Shown piece after piece: positions 1-8,610 of a stretch of 39,646 nucleotides of DNA (positions are counted from its first letter, which is position 1; the number at the start of each line of letters is the position of its first letter). The notes below the pieces were generated by a model. It saw nothing but the letters and a program-made list of their open reading frames with translations. It made no database searches and was not told the origin of the DNA. The translations under genes and the position numbers were made by a program. Where the stretch lies: NCBI GenBank assembly GCA_020349025.1, contig CP070763.1:3737005-3776650 (forward strand), given 5' to 3'. This DNA comes from Candidatus Latescibacterota bacterium. Its GTDB lineage: Bacteria > Krumholzibacteriota > Krumholzibacteriia > G020349025.

Positions 1-482
1 TGAACTACACGTCCGATGAGCGCACGGTGTCCGACACCTGGACCTATTGGCCTGACGAAGCGGACCTGCCGTTTCCGGAGGACGTTCAGGAGCAAACGAG
101 TGACTTCTCAGTCCGCGTGGAGCTGCTGGCGGACCTCGTGCATGGCAAGAACTTCGCGCTCTACGCCGGCGGCGGCTTCGTGATCCACCTCATCAGCTTC
201 TCGTCGCGTGGAGACGATTCGGGACGACAGGGTGGAGCGGGCCTCGAAGTGGACGACAACCGCTTGGCTCCCTCGCTGGCCGGCGGCTTTCGCGTCTTCA
301 TGGCGAGTCGCGCCTACTCTCTCTACTCCGAAGTGCGCTACGGTCTGGTCTACGGCCGCGCGCAAGGGACGCAGGACCTGCCCCCCGGAGATCCCGACCG
401 CGGGCCGCCGAGCACCGCGGACTTCGACGTCGAATCGGTGAACAGCCTCAGCATCGAGGGTGGCCTCGGTTTCCACTGGTAG
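1..482 (+). CDS. C-terminal part of an outer-membrane beta-barrel-like protein (partial at window edge)
   Basis: The reading frame is open to the left edge (first full codon at 3), so only the last ~160 residues are seen. The GTG at 27 is just an internal Val codon as far as can be judged. The visible part alternates polar and hydrophobic residues in strand-like stretches (FSVRVELLADLV, FALYAGGGFVIHLISFS, LAPSLAGGFRVFMASRAYSLYSEVRYGLVYG) and ends in SIEGGLGFHW, an aromatic C-terminal residue after an amphipathic strand. This is the usual look of an outer-membrane barrel recognised by the BAM machinery. An acidic, Pro/Gly-rich loop sits at ~120-140. No specific family can be named. It converges with the cyclophilin gene, with three bases between the stop codons. 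Confidence 0.6.
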   Translation, partial: NYTSDERTVSDTWTYWPDEADLPFPEDVQEQTSDFSVRVELLADLVHGKNFALYAGGGFVIHLISFSSRGDDSGRQGGAGLEVDDNRLAPSLAGGFRVFMASRAYSLYSEVRYGLVYGRAQGTQDLPPGDPDRGPPSTADFDVESVNSLSIEGGLGFHW

Positions 483-485
483 TGC

Positions 486-2567
486 TCACGGCGTCGCTTC
501 CGGTGTCACCCTTTCGAGCCGAAACGCATCGCCGCGCACGATGCGATCGACGACCTCCATCCCCTCGACCACGCGCCCGAACGCCGTGTAGCGGCCGTCG
601 AGACGAGGCACCGGCAGGTGTGTGATGAAGAACTGCGACCCGCCCGTGTCCTTTCCCGCGTGCGCCATGCCGACGATTCCCTCGCGATCGTAGCGCAGGT
701 TGCCGTACTCGCACGGCAGGAACGTCCCCGCATCCCCCCAACCGTCGCCGCGGGGACAGCCACCCTGAACCACGAACGCCGGAACGACGCGATGGAAGAC
801 GCCGTCGTCGTAGAAGCCACCGTCGACCAGGCGCAGGAAGTTGCCGACCGTACGCGGGTAGTCGTCGCCGTCGAGCTCGATCGTCGCCTCACCACGCGTC
901 GTGATCAGACGCACCAGCACGCGATCCAGGTCGATCTCGGGGAGAGTGTCGGGGACGGTGGGCGTCTCGCGCGCCCGTGGCGCGGGAGGTGGCGGCTCCG
1001 GCTCGGAGCGCAGATGGGCCAACGCGCGCTCGGCTTCGTGCACCACGCGTACGTCCGGATCGCTGCTGGCCGTGCTGAAGAAGCGCAACGTCTCCTGGCG
1101 CGGTTCTTTCGATGCCAGCGCCGCTACCGCGGGCACCACTGCCAGGCGGACGTCGACGTCGTGGTGCGAACGTTGCCAGCGCCCGTACGCATCGACGAGC
1201 GCGCCGACACTCTCATGCATCTCGAGTTCACCGAGCGCCTCCGCTGCGAGCGTGGCCACGACGAAATCGGGATCGTGCAGCGCCGACTCGAGCGCGGCGC
1301 GCACCGTGTCGCGCTGTGCGCGCGGCAGCTCCTCGCCCAGAGCTGCGAGCGCTTGCGCAGCCTGACTGCGTTCGCGCACCGAGTCGCTGGCGAGCGCCTG
1401 CAGCAGGAGCGCTGTCGCGCTCTCGGCGCCGAGTGCAGCGTGCGCCGAAGCCAGCACGTCGCCGCGCACGAAATCGACCGGGTCGCCGCGCAGGCGCTCG
1501 AACGCAGCGCGCGCGTCGGCATCCGGTTGCGCGGCGAGCGCGCGCAGCGCGGCGAGGCGCACGGCGGCAACGCTGTCGCCGAGTGCCTGGCGCACGATCT
1601 CGTCGCGCGCGCCGATCCCAATCGACTCCAGCGCGCCGAGCGCGCTTTCGCGCACGAGCGGATGGGCATCCTCGCACATGGCGAGGCAGTAGGAGCGCGC
1701 TTCCGCATCGCCGATCGCTCCCAGGGCGCGAAGCGCGGCGGCGCGCACCTCCCAGTCGAGATCGGCGAGCAAGCGCAACAGCGCGGGAACGGCGGCCGCG
1801 TCCGCGTACTTCTCCAAGGCGCGCGCCCCGGCAGCGCGAGCGTACGGGTGCGTGTGCTCGCTGAGGGAGAGCAGCGGAGGAAGAAAGGAGGAGTCAGGCT
1901 GCATCGTCATCGCCTCGGCGATGCGCCAGGCGGCGGGCGCGTCGCGATTGGTCAACGTGGGCCCCATGGCGCGCATCACCTTGATGCTGCGGGCGTTTTC
2001 GATCTGGGCCAGCGCCAACGCTGCAGTGCCTTCCAGGAGCGGCTCGCGAGCCTCCGATCCCATTCCGGCCAGGAGTCCCGCCGCCACCCACTTGCCGATC
2101 GGCTCCACGGCCGCGGCATCGGCGTGCGGCCCCAGCGCGTCGAGAAACAGCCAGAATCGCGACTGCGGCTCCAGCTCCAACCGCAGGGTGAGCGCCGATT
2201 GCACCGCGTGGCGTTGGCTGTCATCCAGACCTTGCAGTTGCCGCAAGGCCCAGGCGGTCTGCTCCACGACGCCCGGATCCGGATCCTCGAGAAGGGGAAG
2301 AAGAGTGTCGATGGCACGTGCGTCCTGGATCCGACCCAGTGCCATCGCGGCAGCACGTCGTACGCGCGCGTCCCGGCTCGTGGCCGCTTCTTGCAGGAAG
2401 CCGTCGCCGAAACTGCGCTCCTTCTCGAGCTGGACGATACGTTGCCGCAGCACCCGTGTGGTGTCGGTCGCGCTCTCAGGCGCAGCCTCCGGCTCGGGCG
2501 TGGTGCGACACTGCGGCAGCAGCACCGCAAGGAGCAGCGGCAGGGCGAAGAGCGGTCTGGAACGCAC
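486..2567 (-). CDS. HEAT-repeat protein fused to a C-terminal cyclophilin-type peptidyl-prolyl isomerase, exported
   Basis: 693 aa from a GTG at 2567, chosen because AGGGG lies 5 nt upstream (2573-2577), a promoter lies just beyond, and translation begins with a signal peptide (VRSRPLFALPLLLAVLLPQC). The Cys at ~21 could be a lipid anchor, but LPQC is an imperfect lipobox. Residues ~60-530 are repeated ~31-residue HEAT/PBS-lyase helical pairs (DPDPGVVEQTAWALRQLQG, DLDWEVRAAALRALGAIGD). After a proline-rich linker, the last ~150 residues are a cyclophilin domain with FHRVVPAFVVQGG (catalytic Arg and the Phe/Gln pocket) and GGSQFFITH. It probably helps fold or assemble envelope proteins, the HEAT solenoid serving as a binding platform; that role is inference. 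Longer upstream in-frame starts would run through the promoter. Confidence 0.85.
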   Translation of the reverse strand: MRSRPLFALPLLLAVLLPQCRTTPEPEAAPESATDTTRVLRQRIVQLEKERSFGDGFLQEAATSRDARVRRAAAMALGRIQDARAIDTLLPLLEDPDPGVVEQTAWALRQLQGLDDSQRHAVQSALTLRLELEPQSRFWLFLDALGPHADAAAVEPIGKWVAAGLLAGMGSEAREPLLEGTAALALAQIENARSIKVMRAMGPTLTNRDAPAAWRIAEAMTMQPDSSFLPPLLSLSEHTHPYARAAGARALEKYADAAAVPALLRLLADLDWEVRAAALRALGAIGDAEARSYCLAMCEDAHPLVRESALGALESIGIGARDEIVRQALGDSVAAVRLAALRALAAQPDADARAAFERLRGDPVDFVRGDVLASAHAALGAESATALLLQALASDSVRERSQAAQALAALGEELPRAQRDTVRAALESALHDPDFVVATLAAEALGELEMHESVGALVDAYGRWQRSHHDVDVRLAVVPAVAALASKEPRQETLRFFSTASSDPDVRVVHEAERALAHLRSEPEPPPPAPRARETPTVPDTLPEIDLDRVLVRLITTRGEATIELDGDDYPRTVGNFLRLVDGGFYDDGVFHRVVPAFVVQGGCPRGDGWGDAGTFLPCEYGNLRYDREGIVGMAHAGKDTGGSQFFITHLPVPRLDGRYTAFGRVVEGMEVVDRIVRGDAFRLERVTPEATP

Positions 2568-2593
2568 GCGATCCCCTATTCGTTGGGAGTCGC

Positions 2594-2623
2594 AGTATAG
2601 GTGGCCCGGGTCGTGCCTCTCAA
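2594..2623 (-). promoter_or_regulatory. Sigma70-like promoter of the HEAT/cyclophilin gene
   Basis: On the minus strand, TTGAGA (2618-2623) and TATACT (2594-2599) are separated by 18 nt, a near-consensus -35/-10 pair. Transcription would start near 2587, giving a leader of about 20 nt before the GTG at 2567. Confidence 0.55.
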
Positions 2624-2710
2624 CCGCATCAGCTTGCCTCAAGCGCCGCGGTCTGCTGCAATCGTGCTCGGGTCGTTCGAGGCGGTGCGGGCTGGACGGG
2701 AGGTTCGAAC

Positions 2711-3721
2711 ATGCGCGAGTCGTGTGTTGCCGTCGTCGGCGCGACGGGTGCCGTCGGCGAAGAGATGCTCCGGGTGCTGGAGCGCCGCGCATTCCCGGTG
2801 CGCGAGCTGCGCCTGTTTGCCTCCTCGCGCTCCGTCGGCAAGCGCGTCGATTTCAAGGGCGAAGCCATCACGCTGCGTGCCCTCGAGTCGGGAGCCTTCC
2901 GTGCTGTCGACTTTGCGCTCTTCTCGGCCGGCGCCGAGCGCAGTCGCGCATTCGCCCCGCAAGCTGTCGCCGAGGGTGCGACCGTCATCGACAACAGCAG
3001 TGCCTTTCGCATGGACCCGGACGTTCCGCTCGTCGTGCCCGAGGTGAACGCAGCGGCGCTCGAGAAGCACGCCGGGCTGATCGCGAATCCGAACTGCTCG
3101 ACAATCCAGATGGTTTTGGCGCTGCGTCCGGTTCGGGATCTCTTCGGCATTCGCCGCGTCGTCGTGGCGACCTACCAGTCGGTCTCGGGCGCGGGCCGCC
3201 GCGCCATGGCCGAGCTCGAGGCGGCCACGCGCGCACGACTCGAAGGTCGAGCCGAGCCGCGTGAGGTGCACCCGCGCGGGATTGCGTTCGAGGTCGTCCC
3301 ACACATCGATGTCTTCGTGGGTGCTGGAGAGACGCGCGAAGAGCTCAAGATGCGCAACGAAACGCGTCGCATCCTGGCGGACCCGAGCATCGACGTGGTA
3401 GCGACCTGCGTCCGAGTCCCGGTGTTCCGCTCGCACAGCGAAGCGGTCGTCGTCGAGACTCGTGATCGCGTCGACCTTCCGGCGTTGCAGGAGGCGATGC
3501 GCGCGCAGCCCGGGCTTCTGCTGCGTGACTCCGACGAGACCTACCCGCTGGCACGCGAAGCGGCGGGGCGGGATGAGGTCGTGGTCGGGCGCCTGCGCGT
3601 CGACCCGGACGATCCTCGCACGTTGGCGATGTGGGTCGTGGCAGACAACCTGCTCAAAGGGGCCGCCCTCAACGCTGTGCAGATCGCCGAGGCGCTGTGC
3701 GCGGCCCCGACCCTGCCGTAG
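2711..3721 (+). CDS. asd: Aspartate-semialdehyde dehydrogenase
   Basis: 336 aa; ATG at 2711 is preceded by GGGAGG ~7 nt upstream. It reduces aspartyl-4-phosphate to aspartate semialdehyde with NADPH, the branch-point step to lysine/diaminopimelate, threonine and methionine. Visible motifs: N-terminal nucleotide-binding GATGAVGEEML (10-20), NSSAFRM substrate loop (95-101), catalytic Cys129 in NPNCST, GAGETREELKMRNETRRIL in the C-terminal domain, and RVPVFRSHSEAV with the conserved His. Length is normal for the family. It is first in a rightward run with ecfT, truA and fsa; no aspartokinase or dap genes are adjacent. The start region is divergent from the HEAT/cyclophilin gene with a 143 nt gap. 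Confidence 0.95.
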   Translation: MRESCVAVVGATGAVGEEMLRVLERRAFPVRELRLFASSRSVGKRVDFKGEAITLRALESGAFRAVDFALFSAGAERSRAFAPQAVAEGATVIDNSSAFRMDPDVPLVVPEVNAAALEKHAGLIANPNCSTIQMVLALRPVRDLFGIRRVVVATYQSVSGAGRRAMAELEAATRARLEGRAEPREVHPRGIAFEVVPHIDVFVGAGETREELKMRNETRRILADPSIDVVATCVRVPVFRSHSEAVVVETRDRVDLPALQEAMRAQPGLLLRDSDETYPLAREAAGRDEVVVGRLRVDPDDPRTLAMWVVADNLLKGAALNAVQIAEALCAAPTLP

Positions 3722-3730
3722 GGATGCGTG

Positions 3731-4522
3731 ATGACACCGACCTACTTGAGCCTCGGGCGCTTCCTGCCGCGCCAGTCGCCGCTGCATCGGCTCGACGCGG
3801 GGGTCAAGCTGGTGTCCGTCGTGCTCCTCGCCACCGCAGCCGTGTGGAGCCGCAGCCTGCTGGCGCAGGCGTGCGTCGCCTCTCTGCTGCTGCTCGGCTT
3901 CGCTGCGGCGCGCCTTCCCGCGAGTGTCCTGCTGCGCGCCTTGCGCGGCGCCGCGTGGTTGCTGCTCTTCGTCGCGGCGGCGAACCTCCTCTGGGCCGTC
4001 GTCGTTCGCAGCCTGGAGTGGGCTTCCGGCGTCGGCGCGGTACAACATGCCAGTGATCTCGCGTTGCTGTTGACACGTCTGTTCAACCTGGTGCTGCTCA
4101 GCGTGCTGTTCACGGCGACGACCGTCCCCGTCGACGTGGCCGAGGGTCTCGCGCGTGTGCTGCGGCCGCTCGAGCGGCTGCGGCTTCCCGTCCACGATCT
4201 CGGCATGCTGCTGGTTCTGTCCCTGAGCTTCGTGCCGATCTTCTTCGAGGAGGCGCGCCACTTGACGGCAGCGCATCGCGTGAAGATGGGGCGCGTGCGC
4301 TGGGGATGGCGGGACCGCATGCGCGCCGTGGTGCCGCTCGTCGTGCCGCTCTTTCTGAGCGTCGTGCGTCGCGGCGACGAGCTCGCGGTGGCGCTCGATG
4401 CGCGCTGCTTTCGACCCGGTCGACCCCGCACCTCACTCGTGCGCGCGCGTATCGGCGTCCTGGAGGTGACGAGCCTGTCTGCCTCTGCTGCGGTGCTCGT
4501 CGCTGCGCTCTGGCTTCTCTGA
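3731..4522 (+). CDS. ecfT: Energy-coupling factor transporter transmembrane protein EcfT (CbiQ family)
   Basis: 263 aa from ATG 3731 (TAGGGA 6 nt upstream; a GTG at 3728 is too close to it). An N-terminal motif RFLPRQSPLHRLDAGVKL is typical of CbiQ/EcfT, followed by about five hydrophobic segments (VVLLATAAVW, ACVASLLLLGFAAA, AWLLLFVAAANLLWAVVV, LFNLVLLSVLF, DLGMLLVLSLSFVPIFF) and the coupling region SVVRRGDELAVALDARCF. This last matches the RAEELAxAMEARG(F/Y) helix that contacts the EcfA ATPases. EcfT joins an S-component to two ATPases for vitamin or cofactor uptake. Neither EcfA nor an S-component is present in this window, yet the position directly before truA matches the order known from Firmicutes. 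Confidence 0.88.
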   Translation: MTPTYLSLGRFLPRQSPLHRLDAGVKLVSVVLLATAAVWSRSLLAQACVASLLLLGFAAARLPASVLLRALRGAAWLLLFVAAANLLWAVVVRSLEWASGVGAVQHASDLALLLTRLFNLVLLSVLFTATTVPVDVAEGLARVLRPLERLRLPVHDLGMLLVLSLSFVPIFFEEARHLTAAHRVKMGRVRWGWRDRMRAVVPLVVPLFLSVVRRGDELAVALDARCFRPGRPRTSLVRARIGVLEVTSLSASAAVLVAALWLL

Positions 4523-4531
4523 GGATCCGGC

Positions 4532-5305
4532 ATGCCCAACCACCGCATCGACCTGGAGTACGACGGTACCGACTTCCGCGGTTGGCAGGTGCAGCCGGGG
4601 CAACGCACGGTGCAGGGTGAGCTCAAGCGCGTTCTCGAGCGCATCTTCCAGGAGGAGATCCACCTCGTGGGCGCCGGACGCACGGATGCCGGCGTGCACG
4701 CGCTCGCGCAGGTCGCAAGCTTCGCGACCCGCGCATCGCGGCGCAGCGCTCCTGTGCTGCGCGGGTTGAACGCAATGCTGCCGCGAGACATCCGTGTCCT
4801 ACGCGTGAGCGAGGTGCCCTTCGGCTTTTCGGCGCGCCACGATGCGTTGTCACGCAGCTACCGCTTCCAGATGTTGCGGACGCCGAGCGCACTGTGGAAC
4901 CGATTCTTCTTCCTGCTCCCCTCCGACGTCGACGTCGACGCGATGTCCGCGGCCGCGGCGCTCCTTGTCGGAGAGCACGATTTCACCGCCTTCGTGGCCA
5001 GCGATGCGGGCGACCGCTGTTCCTGCGTCGTGGAGCGCTCCGTCGTCACGGGGGACGGCAGCGCGATCCGCTTCGAAATCACGGCGAACCGTTTCCTGCA
5101 CAACATGGTGCGCCGCCTCGCCGGCTTTCTCGTCGAGGTCGGGCGGGGCCGGCTGGCGCCTCAGGATGTGAGCGAGATCTTGCGCACCCGAGATCGCAAC
5201 CGCGGCGGTCCCTGCCTGCCTCCGAACGGCCTTTTCCTCGTCGAGGTCCGCTACCCGGAGAGCTTGGAGCCTCGGCTCGTTGACGACGCCGGGGTCAGTC
5301 CTTAG
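4532..5305 (+). CDS. truA: tRNA pseudouridine(38-40) synthase
   Basis: 257 aa, start ATG 4532, 9 nt after ecfT. It converts uridines 38-40 of the tRNA anticodon stem-loop to pseudouridine. The N-terminus RIDLEYDGTDFRGWQVQP and catalytic Asp52 in GAGRTDAGVHA are diagnostic; LNAMLPRDIRVL, FSARHDALSRSYRF and NRFLHNMVRRLAGFLVEVGRG follow in the usual order. Length is normal. The last codons overlap the longest possible reading frame of the next gene, but the likely start of that gene lies downstream of the truA stop. Confidence 0.96.
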   Translation: MPNHRIDLEYDGTDFRGWQVQPGQRTVQGELKRVLERIFQEEIHLVGAGRTDAGVHALAQVASFATRASRRSAPVLRGLNAMLPRDIRVLRVSEVPFGFSARHDALSRSYRFQMLRTPSALWNRFFFLLPSDVDVDAMSAAAALLVGEHDFTAFVASDAGDRCSCVVERSVVTGDGSAIRFEITANRFLHNMVRRLAGFLVEVGRGRLAPQDVSEILRTRDRNRGGPCLPPNGLFLVEVRYPESLEPRLVDDAGVSP

Positions 5306-5336
5306 CGTGGAGAAGGTCCCCAAGCTCGGAGGCTTC

Positions 5337-5975
5337 GTGAAGCTCTTCATCGACAGCGCCGACCCGAAACAGGTGCGAGATGCGGTGGCGACCGGCGTGG
5401 TCGATGGCGTGACCACGAACCCGAAGCTCCTGGCCCGCAGCGACAGGGCGCCGGCGGACCTGGTGCCCGAGCTTTGCGCCCTCGTCCGCGGCCCGGTGAG
5501 CGTCCCGGTGCGCGCCCGCGCCAGCGACTCCATCGTCGAGGAGGGGCTGGCGCTCGCGCGGCTGCACGAACGCGTGGTCGTCAAGGTGCCGGTGCACGCC
5601 GACGGATTGCGAGCGATCGCGCGGCTCCGCGGTGAGGGGGTGCGCACGCACGCGACGCTCTGTTGCTCACCGAACCAGGCGCTCCTCGCTGCCAAGTGCG
5701 GTGCCTACTTCGTCAGCCCCTTCGTGGGTCGTTCCGAAGACCTTGGCGGTTCAGGGCTCGAGCTCGTCGCGCAGATCATCGAGATCCTCGACAACTACGA
5801 GTTCGAAACGCAGGTCATGGTTGCGAGTGTGCGCAACCCGGTCCACGTGCAGGAATCCGCTCTCCTTGGAGCGGATGCGTGCACCATGCCGTGGTCCGTC
5901 CTGCAAGCACTGGCGCACCATCCTCTCACCGATCGGCTCGACGAGGAGCAGCGCCGTGCTTGGAGCCAAGGCTGA
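5337..5975 (+). CDS. fsa: Small transaldolase / fructose-6-phosphate aldolase (FSA/TalC type)
   Basis: 212 aa from GTG 5337, preferred over TTG 5280 and GTG 5307 because CGGAGG (5327-5332) sits 4 nt upstream and the product then begins VKLFIDSADP, the family's standard N-terminus. A (beta/alpha)8 barrel with GVTTNPKLL (24-32), Schiff-base Lys83 in VVVKVPVHADGL, THATLCCSPNQALLAAKCGAYFVSPFVGR and a C-terminal DACTMP motif. It acts either as transaldolase in the pentose phosphate pathway or as fructose-6-P aldolase; this cannot be settled by reading. It is followed after 3 nt by the protease gene, suggesting co-transcription. Confidence 0.93.
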   Translation: MKLFIDSADPKQVRDAVATGVVDGVTTNPKLLARSDRAPADLVPELCALVRGPVSVPVRARASDSIVEEGLALARLHERVVVKVPVHADGLRAIARLRGEGVRTHATLCCSPNQALLAAKCGAYFVSPFVGRSEDLGGSGLELVAQIIEILDNYEFETQVMVASVRNPVHVQESALLGADACTMPWSVLQALAHHPLTDRLDEEQRRAWSQG

Positions 5976-5978
5976 ATC

Positions 5979-7223
5979 ATGAGCGCGGAGCCCGAATCAC
6001 GTTGGCTGCGGCTGCAGCCCTATCTCTTCGGTTTCTTGACCGGTGTGGTTCTGGGCCTGATCGTGCTCCTCCTGCTCGTGCGAGATCGACGCCTCGGCGA
6101 CGAGCCGCCAGCGCTCGAGCCGTTCGTCAGCCAGGACGACCCGGGAGAGCTGTTACGGCAATCGCGCAGCAACGCCATCGTCAACGCGGTCGAGATGACG
6201 CGGCGATCCGTGGTGACGATCAGCGCGGCGGGACATCGCCTGGTGCGTTCACCGCTGCGCGACCTCTTCACCTGGCCTTCGCGTCGGCAACGCCTGGTTT
6301 CGATGCAGTGGATCGGGAGCGGGTTTCTCCTCGACCACGATGGTCACATCATGACCAACGAGCACGTGGTCCGCGGCGCCGAAAACGTCGTCGTGAGCCT
6401 CGGTGATGGAACCAGCACGCGCGCACACCTGGTCGGCACCTCCACGCGTTTCGACCTGGCGCTTCTGCGCGTCGAGAATCCGCGCGGGATGACGCTGACT
6501 CCGGCGAGTCTCGGAAACAGCGACGACATCATGGTGGGAGAGTGGGCCATCGCGATCGGCAGCCCATTCGGCGACGCGCTCGACGACCCGCAACCCTCGG
6601 TCAGCGTGGGGGTCATCAGCGCCATCGACCGCCACATCCGTCCGCCACCCGACTACGACGGCGGTGCCTGGCCGTACGTGGGTTTGCTGCAGACGGATGC
6701 GGCGATCAACTCGGGAAACAGTGGAGGTCCCCTGGTCAACTCCAACGGCGAGGTGGTGGGCGTGAACATGTCGCGCCTCTCACGCACTAGCGTGGGCGTG
6801 AACTTCTCGATCCCGATCAACACGGCGAAGTGGGTGGCGGACGAGCTGCGCGACTACGGCGAGGTGCGGACGCCCTGGGTGGGGTGGCGTCTCGACGAGG
6901 CGATTCCTGCGGCTGCGCGTCGCGCCATTCATCTCGCCGAGGAGGATGGCGTTCTCGTGGTCGGGGCCGTGGACGCCGGAAGCCCAGCGGCGCAAGCCGG
7001 CGTCGAGGCGGGGGATGTCGTTCTCAGCATCAACGGCGAGGATCCCTACTCGCGTTCGCGCGCAGATCGCATTCTCTTCGGTGTCCGTGTTGGCGGCGAT
7101 CCGATCGAAGTCGTGCTGCTGCGACCCCACAATGGACAACGCCTGGTCGTGATGCTAGATGTTCTGGAGAACCCGGTCACGCGCGCCGAGCGTCTGCGTC
7201 GGCGCGGCCGGCGGCTGGGTTGA
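5979..7223 (+). CDS. Membrane-anchored HtrA/DegS-like serine protease with one PDZ domain
   Basis: 414 aa. One N-terminal membrane helix (PYLFGFLTGVVLGLIVLLLLV, ~14-34) anchors a periplasmic trypsin-like domain with the triad His129 (TNEHVV), Asp159 (FDLALLRV) and Ser248 (GNSGGPLV). A single PDZ domain follows (~300-395; DGVLVVGAVDAGSPAAQAGVEAGDVVLSING). One transmembrane segment plus one PDZ is the DegS architecture, that of a sensor of misfolded envelope proteins; DegP/DegQ have cleavable signals and two PDZ domains. No RseA-type anti-sigma factor is adjacent, although an ECF sigma/anti-sigma pair lies ~15 kb downstream. The C-terminus is Arg-rich (ERLRRRGRRLG). Confidence 0.9.
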   Translation: MSAEPESRWLRLQPYLFGFLTGVVLGLIVLLLLVRDRRLGDEPPALEPFVSQDDPGELLRQSRSNAIVNAVEMTRRSVVTISAAGHRLVRSPLRDLFTWPSRRQRLVSMQWIGSGFLLDHDGHIMTNEHVVRGAENVVVSLGDGTSTRAHLVGTSTRFDLALLRVENPRGMTLTPASLGNSDDIMVGEWAIAIGSPFGDALDDPQPSVSVGVISAIDRHIRPPPDYDGGAWPYVGLLQTDAAINSGNSGGPLVNSNGEVVGVNMSRLSRTSVGVNFSIPINTAKWVADELRDYGEVRTPWVGWRLDEAIPAAARRAIHLAEEDGVLVVGAVDAGSPAAQAGVEAGDVVLSINGEDPYSRSRADRILFGVRVGGDPIEVVLLRPHNGQRLVVMLDVLENPVTRAERLRRRGRRLG

Positions 7224-7305
7224 AGCTTTCCCGAACGACTCCCGAAACCTCCCTCGTCGTGGCGGACCGCGGTCGCCGGGACGTCGAGGTCCCAAAGGAG
7301 CTACG

Positions 7306-8610
7306 TTGATTCCACGCTACAGCCGCGCCGAGATGGCGGCCATTTGGAGTGAAGAGAATCGGCTGCGCCTGTGGACCGAGATCGAGGTGCTGGTGTGCGA
7401 GGCGCGCTCGGAGCTCGGCGCGGTTCCGGCCGAGGACGCGCGCGAGATACGCGCACGTGCTCGTGCCGATCTCGCGCGTGTCCAGGAGCGCGAGCGAGCC
7501 ACACACCACGACGTGGCGGCCTTCGTCGACGTGCTCTCGGAGAGCGTCGGTCCCGCCTCACGCCACGTGCATTTCGGAATGACGAGCTCCGACGTCCTCG
7601 ACACGGCGTTGGCCGTGCAGCTGCGCGACAGCGGCCGACTCCTGTTGGCAAGCCTCGAAGCGGTCGCACAGGTTCTGCGCCGACGCGCCGACGAGTTCCG
7701 TCACACGCCGATGGCGGGGCGCACACACGGAATGCACGCCGAGCCGATCACCTTCGGGTTGAAGCTGCTGCACTGGTATGCGGAATCACAGCGCGTCCAC
7801 GAGCGACTGCAGAGGGCGCTGGCGACGGTGTCGTTCGGCAAGCTCTCGGGTGCCGTGGGTACCTTTGCACACCTCGAACCGGAGGTGGAGGAGCGCGTCT
7901 GTCGCGCACTCGACCTCGGCTGCGAGCCGCTGGCGACCCAGGTGGTTCCGCGCGACCGCCACGCGGAGTTCGTGCTCGCGCTCGGCCAGCTGGGGACCTG
8001 GCTCGAACGCATCGGCACCGAGATTCGTCACCTCCAGCGCAGCGAGGTGCAAGAGGTGCAGGAACCATTCGGCAAGGCGCAGAAGGGCAGCTCGTCGATG
8101 CCCCACAAGCGCAATCCGATCCGCAGCGAACGTCTCGTGGGGCTCGCGCGACTTCTGCGCGGGCACGTACTCGTGGCCCTCGAGAACACCAGCCTGTGGC
8201 ACGAACGCGACATCTCGCACAGCTCGGCGGAGCGCGTCGTGCTGCCGGATGCCTGCCTCGCAGCCGACTACATGCTCGATCTGGCGCGGCACCTGCTTGC
8301 CGATCTGGTCGTCTATCCGGAGCGCATGCGTCGCAACCTCGATGCGGACCTCGGGCTCGTGTTCTCGCAAACGCTGCTGCTCGAGCTCGTGCGCGCCGGC
8401 AAGCTCCGGGACGAGGCGTATCGGATCGTGCAGTCGGCGAGCCGTAGCGCCTGGGAAGGGGGTCGTCCCCTGCGCGACGTGGCCATGGAGACGCCCGAGG
8501 TGGTCGCGACGCTGGGACGCGACGTCCTGGAACGTGTCTTCGATCTCGAGCACCAGCTTCGACACGTCGATGCTCTCTTCGCGCGCGTTCTGCACACGGG
8601 GGCAACATGA
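7306..8610 (+). CDS. purB: Adenylosuccinate lyase
   Basis: 434 aa from TTG 7306, chosen because AAAGGAG (7294-7300) is ideally spaced and the product then begins LIPRYSRAEMAAIWSEENRL, the usual PurB N-terminus. The frame is open further upstream, but those residues (Arg-rich, unlike the family) are probably not translated. It cleaves SAICAR to AICAR and adenylosuccinate to AMP, releasing fumarate. Motifs: HFGMTSSDVLDTA, AGRTHGMHAEP (catalytic His region), and the fumarase/aspartase signature KGSSSMPHKRNP with the mobile-loop Ser. First gene of the purine operon; its stop overlaps the purL start (ATGA, 8607-8610). Confidence 0.96.
   Translation: MIPRYSRAEMAAIWSEENRLRLWTEIEVLVCEARSELGAVPAEDAREIRARARADLARVQERERATHHDVAAFVDVLSESVGPASRHVHFGMTSSDVLDTALAVQLRDSGRLLLASLEAVAQVLRRRADEFRHTPMAGRTHGMHAEPITFGLKLLHWYAESQRVHERLQRALATVSFGKLSGAVGTFAHLEPEVEERVCRALDLGCEPLATQVVPRDRHAEFVLALGQLGTWLERIGTEIRHLQRSEVQEVQEPFGKAQKGSSSMPHKRNPIRSERLVGLARLLRGHVLVALENTSLWHERDISHSSAERVVLPDACLAADYMLDLARHLLADLVVYPERMRRNLDADLGLVFSQTLLLELVRAGKLRDEAYRIVQSASRSAWEGGRPLRDVAMETPEVVATLGRDVLERVFDLEHQLRHVDALFARVLHTGAT

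Noticed and set aside
618..2600. 660-codon open frame on the plus strand opposite the HEAT/cyclophilin gene
   Set aside because: The minus strand encodes clear HEAT repeats and a cyclophilin; the plus-strand product has no recognisable domain.
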